The translations under genes were made by a program, and so were the position numbers. Under the pieces are notes generated by a model, which ran no database searches, had not been told where the DNA came from, and was given only the letters and a program-made list of their open reading frames with translations. A stretch of 42,919 nt of DNA, taken from assembly GCA_902490365.1 (NCBI GenBank), contig CABUDQ010000015.1:1-42919 (forward strand), given 5' to 3'. This stretch comes from an uncultured Collinsella sp. (GTDB lineage: Bacteria; Actinomycetota; Coriobacteriia; Coriobacteriales; Coriobacteriaceae). Of the stretch, positions 18,285 to 26,102 are shown one piece after another. The stretch's first letter is position 1. The number at the start of each line of letters is the position of its first letter.

Positions 18285-19031
18285 ATGCTCGAAGGATTAT
18301 TTGACGCCGACCGTTGGTCGACGACATTTCAAAACATGGGGCCCTTCTGGGAGGGCTTTGGCGTGACGCTACAGGTGGTCGTTGCCGGTCTGCTGCTGTC
18401 GCTGGTGCTGGGCACGCTGCTGGGTGTGTTCTCTACCACCCGTTCGCGCGTGCTGCGCGCCATAAGCCGCGTATACGTGGAGTTTTACCAGAACACCCCG
18501 TTGCCCGTGCAGGTGCTCTTTATGTACATGGCTGGTCCGCAGTTTTTGCAGGCCATAACCGGTGCCGACCAGCCGGTGCGCATCGCGCCGTTCGTGCTGG
18601 GCTTCTTGGGCGTGGGCCTGTATCACGCGGCCTACATCTCGGAGGTCATCCGCACCGGTATCGAGGCGGTTCCGCGCGGTCAGATGGAGGCGGCGCAGAG
18701 CCAGGGCTTCACCCGTGCGCAGGCGTACTGGTACATCGTGCTGCCCCAGACATTCAAGATCATTCTGCCGCCGCTGTGCAACCAGGCACTCAACCTAGTC
18801 AAGAACACGTCGGTGCTGGCGCTTGTGGCCGGCGGCGACCTTATGTACCGTTCCGACAACTTTGTGAGTCTGTACGGTTACCTGCAGGGATACATCGTCT
18901 GCTGCCTTATGTACTTCATCATCTGCTTTCCGCTCGCCATGCTGGTGCAGTGGCTCGAGCGCCGCTCCAAGGAGCGTCCGCGCGGCGTGAGCCTCGCCGA
19001 GCTGGGGCTCGACAACGTAGAGGAGGCCTAG
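18285..19031 (+). CDS. Amino-acid ABC transporter permease (first)
   Basis: 248 residues, HisM/GlnP-type membrane protein with about five helices. The EAA loop that contacts the ATPase reads EAAQSQGFTRAQAYWYIVLPQ, a textbook match. Upstream hydrophobic segments include VTLQVVVAGLLLSLVLGTLLG and the YVEFYQNTPLPVQ segment of the family. The ATG at 18285 follows AAGGAAGG. It pairs with the next gene, whose product carries a second EAA loop, to form a heterodimeric channel. Confidence 0.94.
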   Translation: MLEGLFDADRWSTTFQNMGPFWEGFGVTLQVVVAGLLLSLVLGTLLGVFSTTRSRVLRAISRVYVEFYQNTPLPVQVLFMYMAGPQFLQAITGADQPVRIAPFVLGFLGVGLYHAAYISEVIRTGIEAVPRGQMEAAQSQGFTRAQAYWYIVLPQTFKIILPPLCNQALNLVKNTSVLALVAGGDLMYRSDNFVSLYGYLQGYIVCCLMYFIICFPLAMLVQWLERRSKERPRGVSLAELGLDNVEEA

Positions 19032-19034
19032 CGC

Positions 19035-19673
19035 ATGGAAATCTTCAACGCGACCAACCTGCTCTACATTTGGGGCGGCTTTGTTAAAACCATCGAGATC
19101 TCGGCGCTGTCGATCTTTTTCTCGCTCATCTTTGGCACGGTGCTGGCGCTTGTTAAAAGCTATGCGCCCCGCCCGTTCCGTATTTTGGTGAGCGCCTATA
19201 TCGAGCTGTTCCGCTGCACGCCGAACCTGCTGTGGATCCTGTTTATCTACTTTACGGTGCAGGGTTTGGACATTGTGATTTCGACCATCGCCTTTACGCT
19301 GTTTACCAGCGCCGTGATGGCCGAGATTGTGCGCGGCGGCCTCAACTCGATTCCGCGCGGCCAGTTTGAGGCAGCGCAGAGCCAAGGCTTCGGCTTTTTT
19401 GCCACCATGCGCTACATCATTCTGCCGCAGACGTTTAAGACGATCATTCCGGCGCTGTTTAGCCAATGCACGACCGTCATTAAGGACAGCTCGTATCTTT
19501 CGGGCATTAACGTGGCCGAGCTCATGTACACGGCAAACGTCGTGATGGCCCACGCGATTGATCTGTCGCAGGTACTTATGCTCTACGGCCTGGTGTTTGC
19601 GATGTACTTTATGCTCAACTTTGGTATCTCGTTGTTGGTGAGGGCATATCAACGCCGCATCGTGGCCGCATAG
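19035..19673 (+). CDS. Amino-acid ABC transporter permease (second)
   Basis: 212 residues. Family features are YIELFRCTPNLLWILFIYF and the EAA loop EAAQSQGFGFFATMRYIILPQ. It begins 3 bp after the first permease, with GAGG upstream of the ATG, so the pair is probably translationally coupled. The stop codon ends on the first base of the long palindrome at 19673-19780, which may end or stabilise the operon mRNA. Confidence 0.94.
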   Translation: MEIFNATNLLYIWGGFVKTIEISALSIFFSLIFGTVLALVKSYAPRPFRILVSAYIELFRCTPNLLWILFIYFTVQGLDIVISTIAFTLFTSAVMAEIVRGGLNSIPRGQFEAAQSQGFGFFATMRYIILPQTFKTIIPALFSQCTTVIKDSSYLSGINVAELMYTANVVMAHAIDLSQVLMLYGLVFAMYFMLNFGISLLVRAYQRRIVAA

Positions 19674-19780
19674 TCCTGCTTCCCCAAGCACGGCACCTTG
19701 CCCCTCAATCGTCGCTTGCGTACATTTAGTACGCGGCGCTCCTCTTTCGGGGCAATCTGCCGCACTTGGGAAACCAGGAC
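19673..19780. repeat. 108-bp imperfect palindrome at the end of the ABC operon
   Basis: Left arm 19673-19704 and right arm 19749-19780 agree at 26 of 32 paired positions (GTCCTG/CAGGAC ends, then CCCAAG, CGGCA and TTGCCCC blocks). The centre has its own hairpin, GCGTAC-ATTTA-GTACGC. It starts on the last base of the permease stop codon. No T run follows the outer stem. Confidence 0.75.
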
Positions 19781-19843
19781 GGTCGTAAGTGACAAAATGG
19801 GAATCAGGAATTGCCTTTTCTCATTTGTTAGAAAGGAATCGCG

Positions 19844-20467
19844 ATGAGCGATCTGGAGAACAAGAAGAATCCTGTGGTCATTACCATCGCGCGCGACTTT
19901 GGCGCCGAGGGCCACGAGATTGGTCGCATGCTTGCCGACGAGTTGGGGATTCCTCTGTACGATAACGAGCTGCTGGTGCGTGCGTCGCTGCGCGCGGGCG
20001 AGTCGCTCGATAAGATGGCCGCCTACGACGAGCGTCTGGCCGTGGAGAACATGGCGTTCCTACCCGACCGCTACGATGCGCGTTCGTACTCGGACAAGTT
20101 GTTCCAAAAGATGAGCCAGGTGATCTTGGACCTGGGCGAGATCGAGAGCTGCATTATCGAAGGCCGCCTGTCCGATTACCTGCTGCGTAACAACCCCAAC
20201 CACATTGCCGTATTGGTGACCGCTCCTTTTGAGGACCGCGTCGAGATTGTGCGCAAAAAGCGTGGTCTCAACAAAAAGAAGGGCGCCAAGCTGGTCAAGC
20301 AGCAGCAGAAGGCGCGCGAGGCGTTCTATAAGCGCTATAGCGCCGGAAAGTGGAAGATGACGAGCGGCAAGGATATCGTCGTCAACCGCGCTAAGCTGGG
20401 ACGCGAGGGCTGTAAAGACGTCATCGCCGCTGCCTACCGCTACAAAGTGGCTCAACTCGAAGGCTAG
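19844..20467 (+). CDS. Cytidylate-kinase-like family protein
   Basis: 207 residues of the Cytidylate_kin2 family. The N-terminal VVITIARDFGAEGHEIGRMLA is a modified P-loop: the usual GxxGSGKS is replaced by a form without the invariant GK[ST], as is common in this family. It also has IIEGRLSDYLL and VLVTAPFEDRVEIV (nucleoside-kinase-like beta strand and hinge). A lysine-rich lid (KKRGLNKKKGAKLVKQQQKAREAF) follows. True CMP kinase activity is unproven. RBS AGAAAGGA. It is a single-gene unit ended by a strong terminator. Confidence 0.82.
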   Translation: MSDLENKKNPVVITIARDFGAEGHEIGRMLADELGIPLYDNELLVRASLRAGESLDKMAAYDERLAVENMAFLPDRYDARSYSDKLFQKMSQVILDLGEIESCIIEGRLSDYLLRNNPNHIAVLVTAPFEDRVEIVRKKRGLNKKKGAKLVKQQQKAREAFYKRYSAGKWKMTSGKDIVVNRAKLGREGCKDVIAAAYRYKVAQLEG

Positions 20468-20473
20468 CCGACC

Positions 20474-20516
20474 AAAAACCACCACAAAGGGTACAGGCAC
20501 CTTTGTGGTGGTTTTT
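20474..20516 (+). terminator. Strong terminator after the kinase-like gene
   Basis: AAAAACCACCACAAAGG and its perfect 17-bp complement flank GTACAGGCA, ending in TTTTTGTTT. An inverted relic of the same sequence occurs at 20807-20850. Confidence 0.9.
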
Positions 20517-20572
20517 GTTTTAGGCCGAGGGGAAGGCCTTGGCGGCAGTGCCTATCCTCGGCTTTTGCATAG

Positions 20573-20627
20573 TCTCGATCTGTAACACCAAGCCAGCGAA
20601 AATGGCTCTAACTGTTACAGATTGAGA
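20573..20627. repeat. 55-bp palindromic element, copy 1
   Basis: Arms TCTCGATCTGTAACA and TGTTACAGATTGAGA surround a 25-bp variable centre. First of three copies placed 81 and 80 bp apart in the 460-bp gene-free stretch 20468-20927. That stretch also holds two terminators, a further hairpin at 20524-20566 (GCCGAGG/CCTCGGC plus TTTT) and the inverted hairpin relic at 20807-20850. Confidence 0.9.
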
Positions 20628-20653
20628 TGAACCGTTCGGCCGTCAGCCCAACG

Positions 20654-20708
20654 TCTTGATCTGTAACACCAGGCGGCATATTTGGTCTCTAACTGTTACA
20701 GATTGAGA
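20654..20708. repeat. 55-bp palindromic element, copy 2
   Basis: Arms TCTTGATCTGTAACA and TGTTACAGATTGAGA; 25-bp centre unlike copy 1 except for a final CTCTAAC. Confidence 0.9.
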
Positions 20709-20733
20709 TGCAGCGTGGCCGGCCGGCACAATA

Positions 20734-20788
20734 TCTCAATCTGTAACAACTGCAGGGCTCAACGGACTCCAGCTGTTACAGATTGAGA
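20734..20788. repeat. 55-bp palindromic element, copy 3
   Basis: Arms TCTCAATCTGTAACA and TGTTACAGATTGAGA are perfect complements here; centre divergent. Confidence 0.9.
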
Positions 20789-20806
20789 CAAAACGACCGG
20801 GCAAGT

Positions 20807-20850
20807 CCCAAACCACCACAAAGGTGCCTGCCCCATCGTGGTGGTTTGGG
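20807..20850. repeat. Hairpin related to the 20474 terminator, inverted
   Basis: CCCAAACCACCAC pairs with GTGGTGGTTTGGG. The segment CCACCACAAAGGTGCCTG matches the complement of the 20474-20516 terminator, so this looks like an inverted, partly decayed copy. Confidence 0.6.
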
Positions 20851-20860
20851 CGGCCGGCAT

Positions 20861-20899
20861 AAAAAAGTCCCCGCCGGGCGTGTGCTCGACGGGGACTTT
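20861..20899 (-). terminator. Terminator of the nfnS-nfnL operon
   Basis: Read on the minus strand, AAAGTCCCCG pairs with CGGGGACTTT and is followed by TTTTTT. It lies 28 bp past the nfnL stop. Confidence 0.85.
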
Positions 20900-20927
20900 G
20901 CCGTTTGATGGCTAGCACTGCAGGTGA

Positions 20928-22337
20928 TTACTCGCCCAGCAGGCTCTTGGTGATGGAAGCGGCGGCCTTCTTGCCGGCGCCCATCGCCAGAATGACCGTA
21001 GCGGCACCGGTGACGATGTCGCCGCCGGCCCAGATGCGGGGATCGGTGGTCTGGCCGGTCTCCTCGTCGGCAACGATGTAGCCCCACTTGTTGAGCTCCA
21101 TCTTGCCGCCTATCTTCTTTGCGAAGGGGTTGGCGTTGGTGCCGATAGCCGAGATCGCGACGTCGCAGGGGATCTCCTCGATGGCGCCCTCGATGGGCAC
21201 CGGGCGACGACGGCCGGACTCGTCGGGCTCGCCGAGTTCCATCTTCTGGACCTTGACGGCGCACACGGAGCCGTCCTCGCCAGCGACAAACTCGAGCGGG
21301 GAGACGAGCGGCAGAACCTCGACGCCCTCGGCCTTAGCATGGTGCAGCTCGGCGCGACGGCAGGGCATCTCGTCCTCGGTACGACGATAGGCGATGATGG
21401 CGTGCTCGGCGCCCAGACGCTTGGCGGTACGGACGGCGTCCATAGCCACGTTGCCGCCACCAAAGACGACGACGTTCTTGCCGTGCTTGGTGGGGGTGTC
21501 GTACTCGGGGAACTTGTTGGCCTTCATCAGGTTCACGCGGGTGAGGTACTCGTTGGCGAAGAAGACGTTGGGCAGGTTCTCGCCGGGGACGTTGAGGAAC
21601 TTGGGCAGGCCAGCGCCGGTCGCCACGTAGATGGCGTCGAAGCCCTGCTCGAACAGCTCCTCGGCCGTGGCCATGTTGCCCACGACGGAGTTGTACTCAA
21701 ACTTGACGCCCATGTCCTCCAGGCCGTCAATCTCGCGCTTGACGACCGCCTTGGGCAGACGGAACTCGGGGATGCCGTAGACCAGCACGCCGCCGCCGGT
21801 AAAGAAGGCCTCAAAGACGGTGACGTCAAAGCCGTTACGGGCGAGCTCGCCGGCGCAGGTGATGCCGGACGGGCCAGAGCCCACGACGGCGACCTTCTTG
21901 CCGTTCTTGGGGGCCATCTTGGGCGTGGAGGCGAGCTCGGGGCGGTCACCCAGGAAGCGCTCGAGCTGGCCGATGGCCACGGGCTCGGACTTCTTACCAC
22001 GGATGCACTTGCCCTCGCACTGGTTCTCCTGCGGGCAGACGCGACCGCAGATGGCGGGAAGCATGGAGTCCTCGCGGATGGTATCGAGAGCGCCGCCGAA
22101 GTCCTTCGCGCGGATCTGCTCGATAAAGCGGGGAATGTTGATGTTGACGGGGCAGCCCTCAACACAGAACGGCTTCTTGCAGTTGAGACAGCGCTCGGCC
22201 TCGGCCAGCGCCATCTCCTCGGTGAAGCCCTTGTCGACGGGGCGGAAGTCGCAGGCGCGCTCGGCAGCCGGCTCCTCGTTATCGGGGGTGCGGGGCGACT
22301 TCATATCGGCAACGAAACGACCGTTAACTAGTGGCAT
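20928..22337 (-). CDS. nfnL: NADPH-dependent glutamate synthase small-subunit-like protein; probable NfnL (NfnB)
   Basis: 469 residues. N-terminal cysteines C50/C53/C58/C62 and C97/C101/C107/C111 bind two [4Fe-4S] clusters, as in GltD and NfnB. The FAD site VAVVGSGPSGITCAGELA lies near 148 and the NAD(P) site VVVFGGGNVAMDAVRTA near 288, ending with the GGDIVTGAATVILAMGAG FAD motif. Because the neighbouring, overlapping gene encodes a PyrK-like flavoprotein, the pair most likely forms the electron-bifurcating NADH-dependent ferredoxin:NADP+ oxidoreductase, rather than glutamate synthase (no large GltB subunit is present). The start overlaps nfnS by 10 bp with GAGGAAAAG upstream. Confidence 0.85.
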   Translation of the reverse strand: MPLVNGRFVADMKSPRTPDNEEPAAERACDFRPVDKGFTEEMALAEAERCLNCKKPFCVEGCPVNINIPRFIEQIRAKDFGGALDTIREDSMLPAICGRVCPQENQCEGKCIRGKKSEPVAIGQLERFLGDRPELASTPKMAPKNGKKVAVVGSGPSGITCAGELARNGFDVTVFEAFFTGGGVLVYGIPEFRLPKAVVKREIDGLEDMGVKFEYNSVVGNMATAEELFEQGFDAIYVATGAGLPKFLNVPGENLPNVFFANEYLTRVNLMKANKFPEYDTPTKHGKNVVVFGGGNVAMDAVRTAKRLGAEHAIIAYRRTEDEMPCRRAELHHAKAEGVEVLPLVSPLEFVAGEDGSVCAVKVQKMELGEPDESGRRRPVPIEGAIEEIPCDVAISAIGTNANPFAKKIGGKMELNKWGYIVADEETGQTTDPRIWAGGDIVTGAATVILAMGAGKKAAASITKSLLGE

Positions 22338-23167
22338 GCGCAGCTCTTTTCCTCATAGGCCTTGAGGGACGCGCCCTCTTCGGAACGGTAAGCGGCCTGG
22401 CGGGCACGAAGGTCATCCCAGTCGACCAGGGTGGCATCGAAGTCGGGGCCGTCGACGCAAGCGAACTTGGTCACGCCGCCCACCTCGACGCGGCAGCAGC
22501 CGCACATACCGGTGCCGTCAACCATGATGGGGTTGAGCGACGCGGTGATGGGGGTGTCGTACTTCTGGGCGGTGAGGGTCGAGAACTTCATCATCGGAAC
22601 GGGGCCGACGCAGAAGACCTGGCTCACGGCCTTGTCCTGCAGCAGGCGCTCCAGCGGAGCGGTGACAACGCCCTGCTCGCCATAGGAGCCGTCGTCAGTG
22701 GTGATGTGGATGTGGTCCTCGTCGAGGAGCTCGCGGAACTGGTCCTCCATGAGCAGGAGGTCCTTGGTGCGGGCGCCCATGATGGCGTGCACCTCGTGGC
22801 CGGTCTCGACCAGGTGCTTGGCGACCGGGAAGGCAATTGCCAGGCCGACGCCGCCGCCAATGACGGCGCAGGGGCCCTCAGCCATCTCGGTGGGAACGCC
22901 CAGCGGGCCCACGACGTCGCGCAGCGACTCGCCGGCCTCGTAGGTGGAAAGCATCTCGGTGGTCTTGCCGATCACCATGAAGATGAACTCGACCCAGCCC
23001 TCGTCACCGTTCCAGCCGGCCAGGGTAAACGGGACACGTTCGCCCGTCTCGTTGGCGCGAACCATGAGGAACTGTCCAGCGTGCGCATGCTTGGCGATTG
23101 CAGGCGCCTCGATGCGGAACTTGAACACCTTCTCCGAGAACTGCGTCTTCTCCAGGATCTTATACAT
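22328..23167 (-). CDS. nfnS: Dihydroorotate dehydrogenase electron-transfer-subunit-like protein; probable NfnS (NfnA)
   Basis: 279 residues. It has the ferredoxin-reductase fold with the FAD motif RVPFTLAGW and the NAD-binding motif AVIGGGVGLAIAFPVAKHL. A C-terminal [2Fe-2S] site is in GMCGCCRVEVGG plus the later FACVDG. NfnA is known to bind NAD(H), FAD and a [2Fe-2S] cluster and to partner NfnB, whose homologue overlaps it downstream. Together they would balance NADH, NADPH and reduced ferredoxin in an anaerobe. GAGAGGGG precedes the ATG. No pyrD is adjacent, which argues against a PyrK role. Confidence 0.85.
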   Translation of the reverse strand: MYKILEKTQFSEKVFKFRIEAPAIAKHAHAGQFLMVRANETGERVPFTLAGWNGDEGWVEFIFMVIGKTTEMLSTYEAGESLRDVVGPLGVPTEMAEGPCAVIGGGVGLAIAFPVAKHLVETGHEVHAIMGARTKDLLLMEDQFRELLDEDHIHITTDDGSYGEQGVVTAPLERLLQDKAVSQVFCVGPVPMMKFSTLTAQKYDTPITASLNPIMVDGTGMCGCCRVEVGGVTKFACVDGPDFDATLVDWDDLRARQAAYRSEEGASLKAYEEKSCACH

Positions 23168-23272
23168 AGAACCCCTCTCTTGTTAGGGCCGCCGAACCGT
23201 GCCTCCACGGAAATGGACGGTAGCCCGAATAAAACCGTACGCGCACAGGCGTTGTGCAGACATACGGTGCAA

Positions 23273-23278
23273 ATTATA
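23273..23278 (-). promoter_or_regulatory. Probable -10 box of the nfn operon
   Basis: On the minus strand this reads TATAAT, about 105 bp before the nfnS start. The -35 region is not convincing. Confidence 0.45.
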
Positions 23279-23337
23279 CCCTCATGGACATGTCGCTTAC
23301 GTGTGTCTTCGACGGTCGGGAAAAGGGTTTATCCACT

Positions 23338-23544
23338 TCAGCCTACCAAAGGGGGAGAGGTTTATTTTGGCAGGTTTTATCAGGCAAAACGGCAAAGGGG
23401 GCCGGCCTCGCGCATCGGTGAGGCCGGCCCCCTTTGGGGCGTTATGCATGTATGGTGGCAGCGTGTTTATTGCGATGTGCCGACTGCGGCGTTTACGCAG
23501 ATAAAACCTGCCGAAATAAACCTGTCCCTAAATGGTAGGTTTTA
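23338..23544. repeat. Pair of inverted GGGGACAG-type repeats around a strong hairpin
   Basis: A 23-bp arm at 23358-23380 (AGGTTTATTTTGGCAGGTTT...) recurs inverted at 23501-23523 with one mismatch. Each arm is part of a larger about 42-bp repeat (23341-23380 on +, 23503-23544 on -) like the one after purF. Between them is a perfect 16-bp hairpin, AAAGGGGGCCGGCCTC and complement (23394-23435), which may serve as the pth terminator. The minus-strand copy supplies the TAA stop of pth. This fills most of the 374-bp gene-free stretch 23168-23541; the rest is the nfn promoter region. Confidence 0.75.
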
Positions 23545-24171
23545 GTGCTTGCCGTTGGCGGAGGCGGAGCCGTTGACGTGGTCGCGGGCATAGATCACGC
23601 CGTGCACGATTGCCAGGCCGGCGGCGTCTGCGGCGCGGGCGCAGGTGTCCTGGAAGTCCTCGGCCTCGCGGGCGCGCAGCTGCTTGAGCACGTAGTCGGC
23701 GACAGCCATCTTGCCGGGAGGGTTGCCGATACCGGTGCGGATGCGGCTGAAGTCGCGGCTGCCCATCTTGTCGATGATGGAGCGCAGGCCGTTGTGGCCG
23801 GCGTGGCCGCCGCCCACCTTAACACGCACATCGCCGGCGGGAATATCGAGCTCGTCGTGGATTACGAGCAGCTCCTCGGCCTTGATTTTGTACTCGCGGC
23901 AGAGCTTGGAGATGGGGCCGCCCGAGGTGTTCATGTATGACTGCGGCTTGACCAACACAATCTGGCGCTTGCCGCCCTCTTCCTCGGCATCGTTGATATT
24001 GATGAGCGCGACCTCGGCGCCGGCCTGGTTTTTCCAGTACGTGACGCCGGCCTGACGGGCCAGCTCATCGATCGCCTTAAAGCCGGCGTTGTGGCGGGTC
24101 TCGGCATATTCCTCACCCGGGTTGCCGAGTCCGGCAACCATGCGAATCTTAAGCGGCTGTGCAGCTGCCAT
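23542..24171 (-). CDS. pth: Peptidyl-tRNA hydrolase
   Basis: 209 residues. It releases tRNA from stalled peptidyl-tRNAs. GLGNPGEEYAETRHNAGF contains the catalytic H27 and the conserved N17. QSYMNTSGG and HDELDIPAGDVRVKVGGGHAGHNGLRS follow, with the C-terminal GNPPG stretch. The ATG at 24171 is preferred to the one at 24177 because AAAGG sits six bases before it and would abut the other. The stop codon is formed by the end of the GGGGACAG-type repeat. Confidence 0.95.
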   Translation of the reverse strand: MAAAQPLKIRMVAGLGNPGEEYAETRHNAGFKAIDELARQAGVTYWKNQAGAEVALININDAEEEGGKRQIVLVKPQSYMNTSGGPISKLCREYKIKAEELLVIHDELDIPAGDVRVKVGGGHAGHNGLRSIIDKMGSRDFSRIRTGIGNPPGKMAVADYVLKQLRAREAEDFQDTCARAADAAGLAIVHGVIYARDHVNGSASANGKH

Positions 24172-24285
24172 GTTCATCCTTTCGTTGATTTGTCGCCTGC
24201 TATGGTGAGCGACCCTGTTGCCGCTGTCAAATGGAGGGTAATTGAGGGCGTTTGGGGGCGTTTGGACGGACGTCGAAATCCGAGG

Positions 24286-24489
24286 TGGACAGTTAGTTCA
24301 GATACGTATAAGTTCTGAGGACTCGAATTACTCAATTCAATGCCGATACGTTGTTTTGGAGCTTTAGTTAGTCCATATGGCGCTGTTTTGAAGTCTACCC
24401 TGCCTTCAAATAGGGCGAATGGTATAGAGATAGCTGCAAAACAGTCTAATTCAATGCGTCCATTTATACGTATTTGAACTAACTGCCCA
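24286..24489. mobile_element. MITE-like element A, 204 bp
   Basis: Terminal inverted repeats of about 24 bp begin TGGACAGTTAGTTCAGATAC and continue CGTAT; the right end ends in CTGCCCA, one base off. The AT-rich interior codes for nothing recognisable. It lies 33 bp past the stop of the DUF559-like gene. No clear target duplication. The 345-bp gene-free stretch 24178-24522 is otherwise the pth leader and unremarkable sequence. Confidence 0.8.
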
Positions 24490-24522
24490 GCCCTGCTCGA
24501 CGGCGCACGGGTGATTCGCCGT

Positions 24523-25650
24523 TTAGACCGGCGCGAGGCCGGTTCCGGCCCGCAGAGCGTTGAGCCAAGCGGCCTGACGCTTGCGATAGCCCTTGATACG
24601 GTACCGGAATCGGACTCCTGCGAGTCGATGCATCGTTTGGGCGAAGGCTTCGAGTGCAACAAGGTCTTTCATTTGGTCGCGATTGATAACCAGGACGTGG
24701 ATGCCCATGGCCTTGAGGCCATTATTTCGATTGCCATCGTGGATGCGAGCGTTTTGAAGCTCATGCCCAATTCCGTTGTATTCGTTGTCGACTCCGGCTG
24801 CCGGGCAATATAGGTCGCAGATGGCATAGGGGATGCCCGAGGACATGTTGACCGCAAGAGTATCGAAGTCGATTCGATGGTTGAGTTGCAGGCCTCCCAT
24901 GGGCAGGCTGCAACATCCGAATCCGCCAAAGCGCATGGGCGCTCCGAGAACGGCAAACATTAGGGATTCGGCTGGGGATGCGGATCCAGCCCGGGCGAGT
25001 TTGACTGCCGTGCGAAACGAGGCGTATGAGCTACTTTTGGCGAACCGTGCGACCGCCTCGAGCTCTTCGATGGTCGTGGCGGGCTTGCATTTGTAGTGCG
25101 CCTGTTCATAGCGGGTTTCGTTCTGTTGTTCGGCCGCTGACTGGTTGCCCAGGCAATCAAGATCGCCCGTCGCTTCGTAGCCATCGCCCTTGGGCCAGAT
25201 GTCGTCATGGGCAATGGGGTATGTTGCCCCGGGAGGAAGGGAGTAAGTTCCGACCAGTTCCATGAGAAGCATCAAGGTTTTGGCGACTGATTCATTTTTA
25301 GAACAAAGCATGGCTGTCATGGCAGGAGACGTTGCGTAGATGTCGGCCTCGACGTGCATAATTGCACCTTCAGGAAGCGGAGCGGAGAGAATATGCTGAA
25401 GAAGTCGCTTGTCGGGGCGTCGGTTGCCTTCGTTTGAAACGAGAAGATCGAGCAGCTCGGAATCATCTTCATTCCAGGCGTCGAGTATCGAAAGTGCGCC
25501 AAAGTCTATCGCGTCATTATTGGGAATGCAGCTAGCCAAGGCCTGTGCTTGCTGTTCACTATCAATGGAGCTCCAGGGTAGGGCAGAGTACGCCCGTCGT
25601 GCGCGACGAATTGCGCGGAGGGCGGAGAAATGTGAAATCACGGTCGTCAT
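24523..25650 (-). CDS. Protein with C-terminal DUF559/Vsr-like PD-(D/E)XK domain
   Basis: 375 residues. The N-terminal half, beginning ISHFSALRAIRRARRAY, is not assignable with confidence. SPAESLMFAVLGAP (about 240) opens a nuclease-like fold with D279 in ICDLYCP, E290 and H296 in NEYNGIGHE, and a D-x-x-R pattern in IHDGNRNNGLKAMG before a final hydrophobic strand. This is the layout of the DUF559/very-short-patch-repair-like proteins common in Actinobacteria; the usual EYDG is NEYNG here. Function unknown: DNA cleavage, or an AbiEi-like regulatory role, are possibilities. No Shine-Dalgarno site is visible before the ATG. Two MITE-like elements bracket it, which suggests acquisition as a unit. 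Confidence 0.6.
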   Translation of the reverse strand: MTTVISHFSALRAIRRARRAYSALPWSSIDSEQQAQALASCIPNNDAIDFGALSILDAWNEDDSELLDLLVSNEGNRRPDKRLLQHILSAPLPEGAIMHVEADIYATSPAMTAMLCSKNESVAKTLMLLMELVGTYSLPPGATYPIAHDDIWPKGDGYEATGDLDCLGNQSAAEQQNETRYEQAHYKCKPATTIEELEAVARFAKSSSYASFRTAVKLARAGSASPAESLMFAVLGAPMRFGGFGCCSLPMGGLQLNHRIDFDTLAVNMSSGIPYAICDLYCPAAGVDNEYNGIGHELQNARIHDGNRNNGLKAMGIHVLVINRDQMKDLVALEAFAQTMHRLAGVRFRYRIKGYRKRQAAWLNALRAGTGLAPV

Positions 25651-25813
25651 AGCTATAACGTACTAAGTTGGCGGCAGAATGCGACCGCCATACCGTTCTT
25701 TTCGCTCAGCGGGGTGCTGGGCGCCATGAACGGCCGGGTGTTAGGAAATCGGTGGAATCGGTTGAGGGGATTGCAGGAAATTGAGCTCTGCCGAGAAGGT
25801 TGACGATGGCTAC

Positions 25814-26016
25814 TGGACAGTTAGTTCAGATACGTATAAGGCGGCGGGCGTTCGAGGTGTTTCTAAGGGCCTTCGAGGGCGATTTGAAGATAATATATGC
25901 GGCGGTTGTACTCGAAAACGATGAGCTTCGGGCGGCATGGCATCCGCCGGGGAGCTCAGAAGGCTCCGAACGGACCTTTGGAGCTTTAAAAAATACGTAT
26001 CTGAACTAACTGTCCA
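25814..26016. mobile_element. MITE-like element B, 203 bp
   Basis: Same terminal inverted repeats as element A (TGGACAGTTAGTTCAGATAC then CGTAT), perfect over 24 bp here. The interior differs from A except for a short shared TTTGGAGCTTTA. It lies 163 bp upstream of the DUF559-like gene. The gene-free stretch 25651-26102 holds this element, the prs terminator and the upstream region of the DUF559-like gene. Confidence 0.85.
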
Positions 26017-26035
26017 GGGCGGATTGGCGAGGAAT

Positions 26036-26074
26036 AGAAAAAGGGTCGGAAGCGAGCTTCCGACCCTTTAAAAA
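26036..26074. terminator. Terminator of prs
   Basis: AAAGGGTCGGAAGC and its perfect complement with a two-base loop, with A/T runs on both sides. On the minus strand it ends prs. Confidence 0.85.
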
Positions 26075-26102
26075 CATCAAAGATGATGCGATACGCGTTG
26101 GA

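Noticed and set aside
20573..20788. Possible CRISPR array (three repeats about 80 bp apart)
   Set aside because: The conserved parts are inverted arms of single 55-bp palindromes, centres are not spacer-like, intervals between copies are ordinary DNA, and no cas gene is present.
20928..22337. Calling this gene gltD of glutamate synthase
   Set aside because: No large subunit gene is nearby and the overlapping partner is a PyrK-like flavoprotein, which fits Nfn better.
25800..26009. 69-residue reading frame starting in the MITE-like element
   Set aside because: It is a translation of the terminal repeat and interior; the matching GQLVQIRI start in the other element simply reflects the shared repeat.
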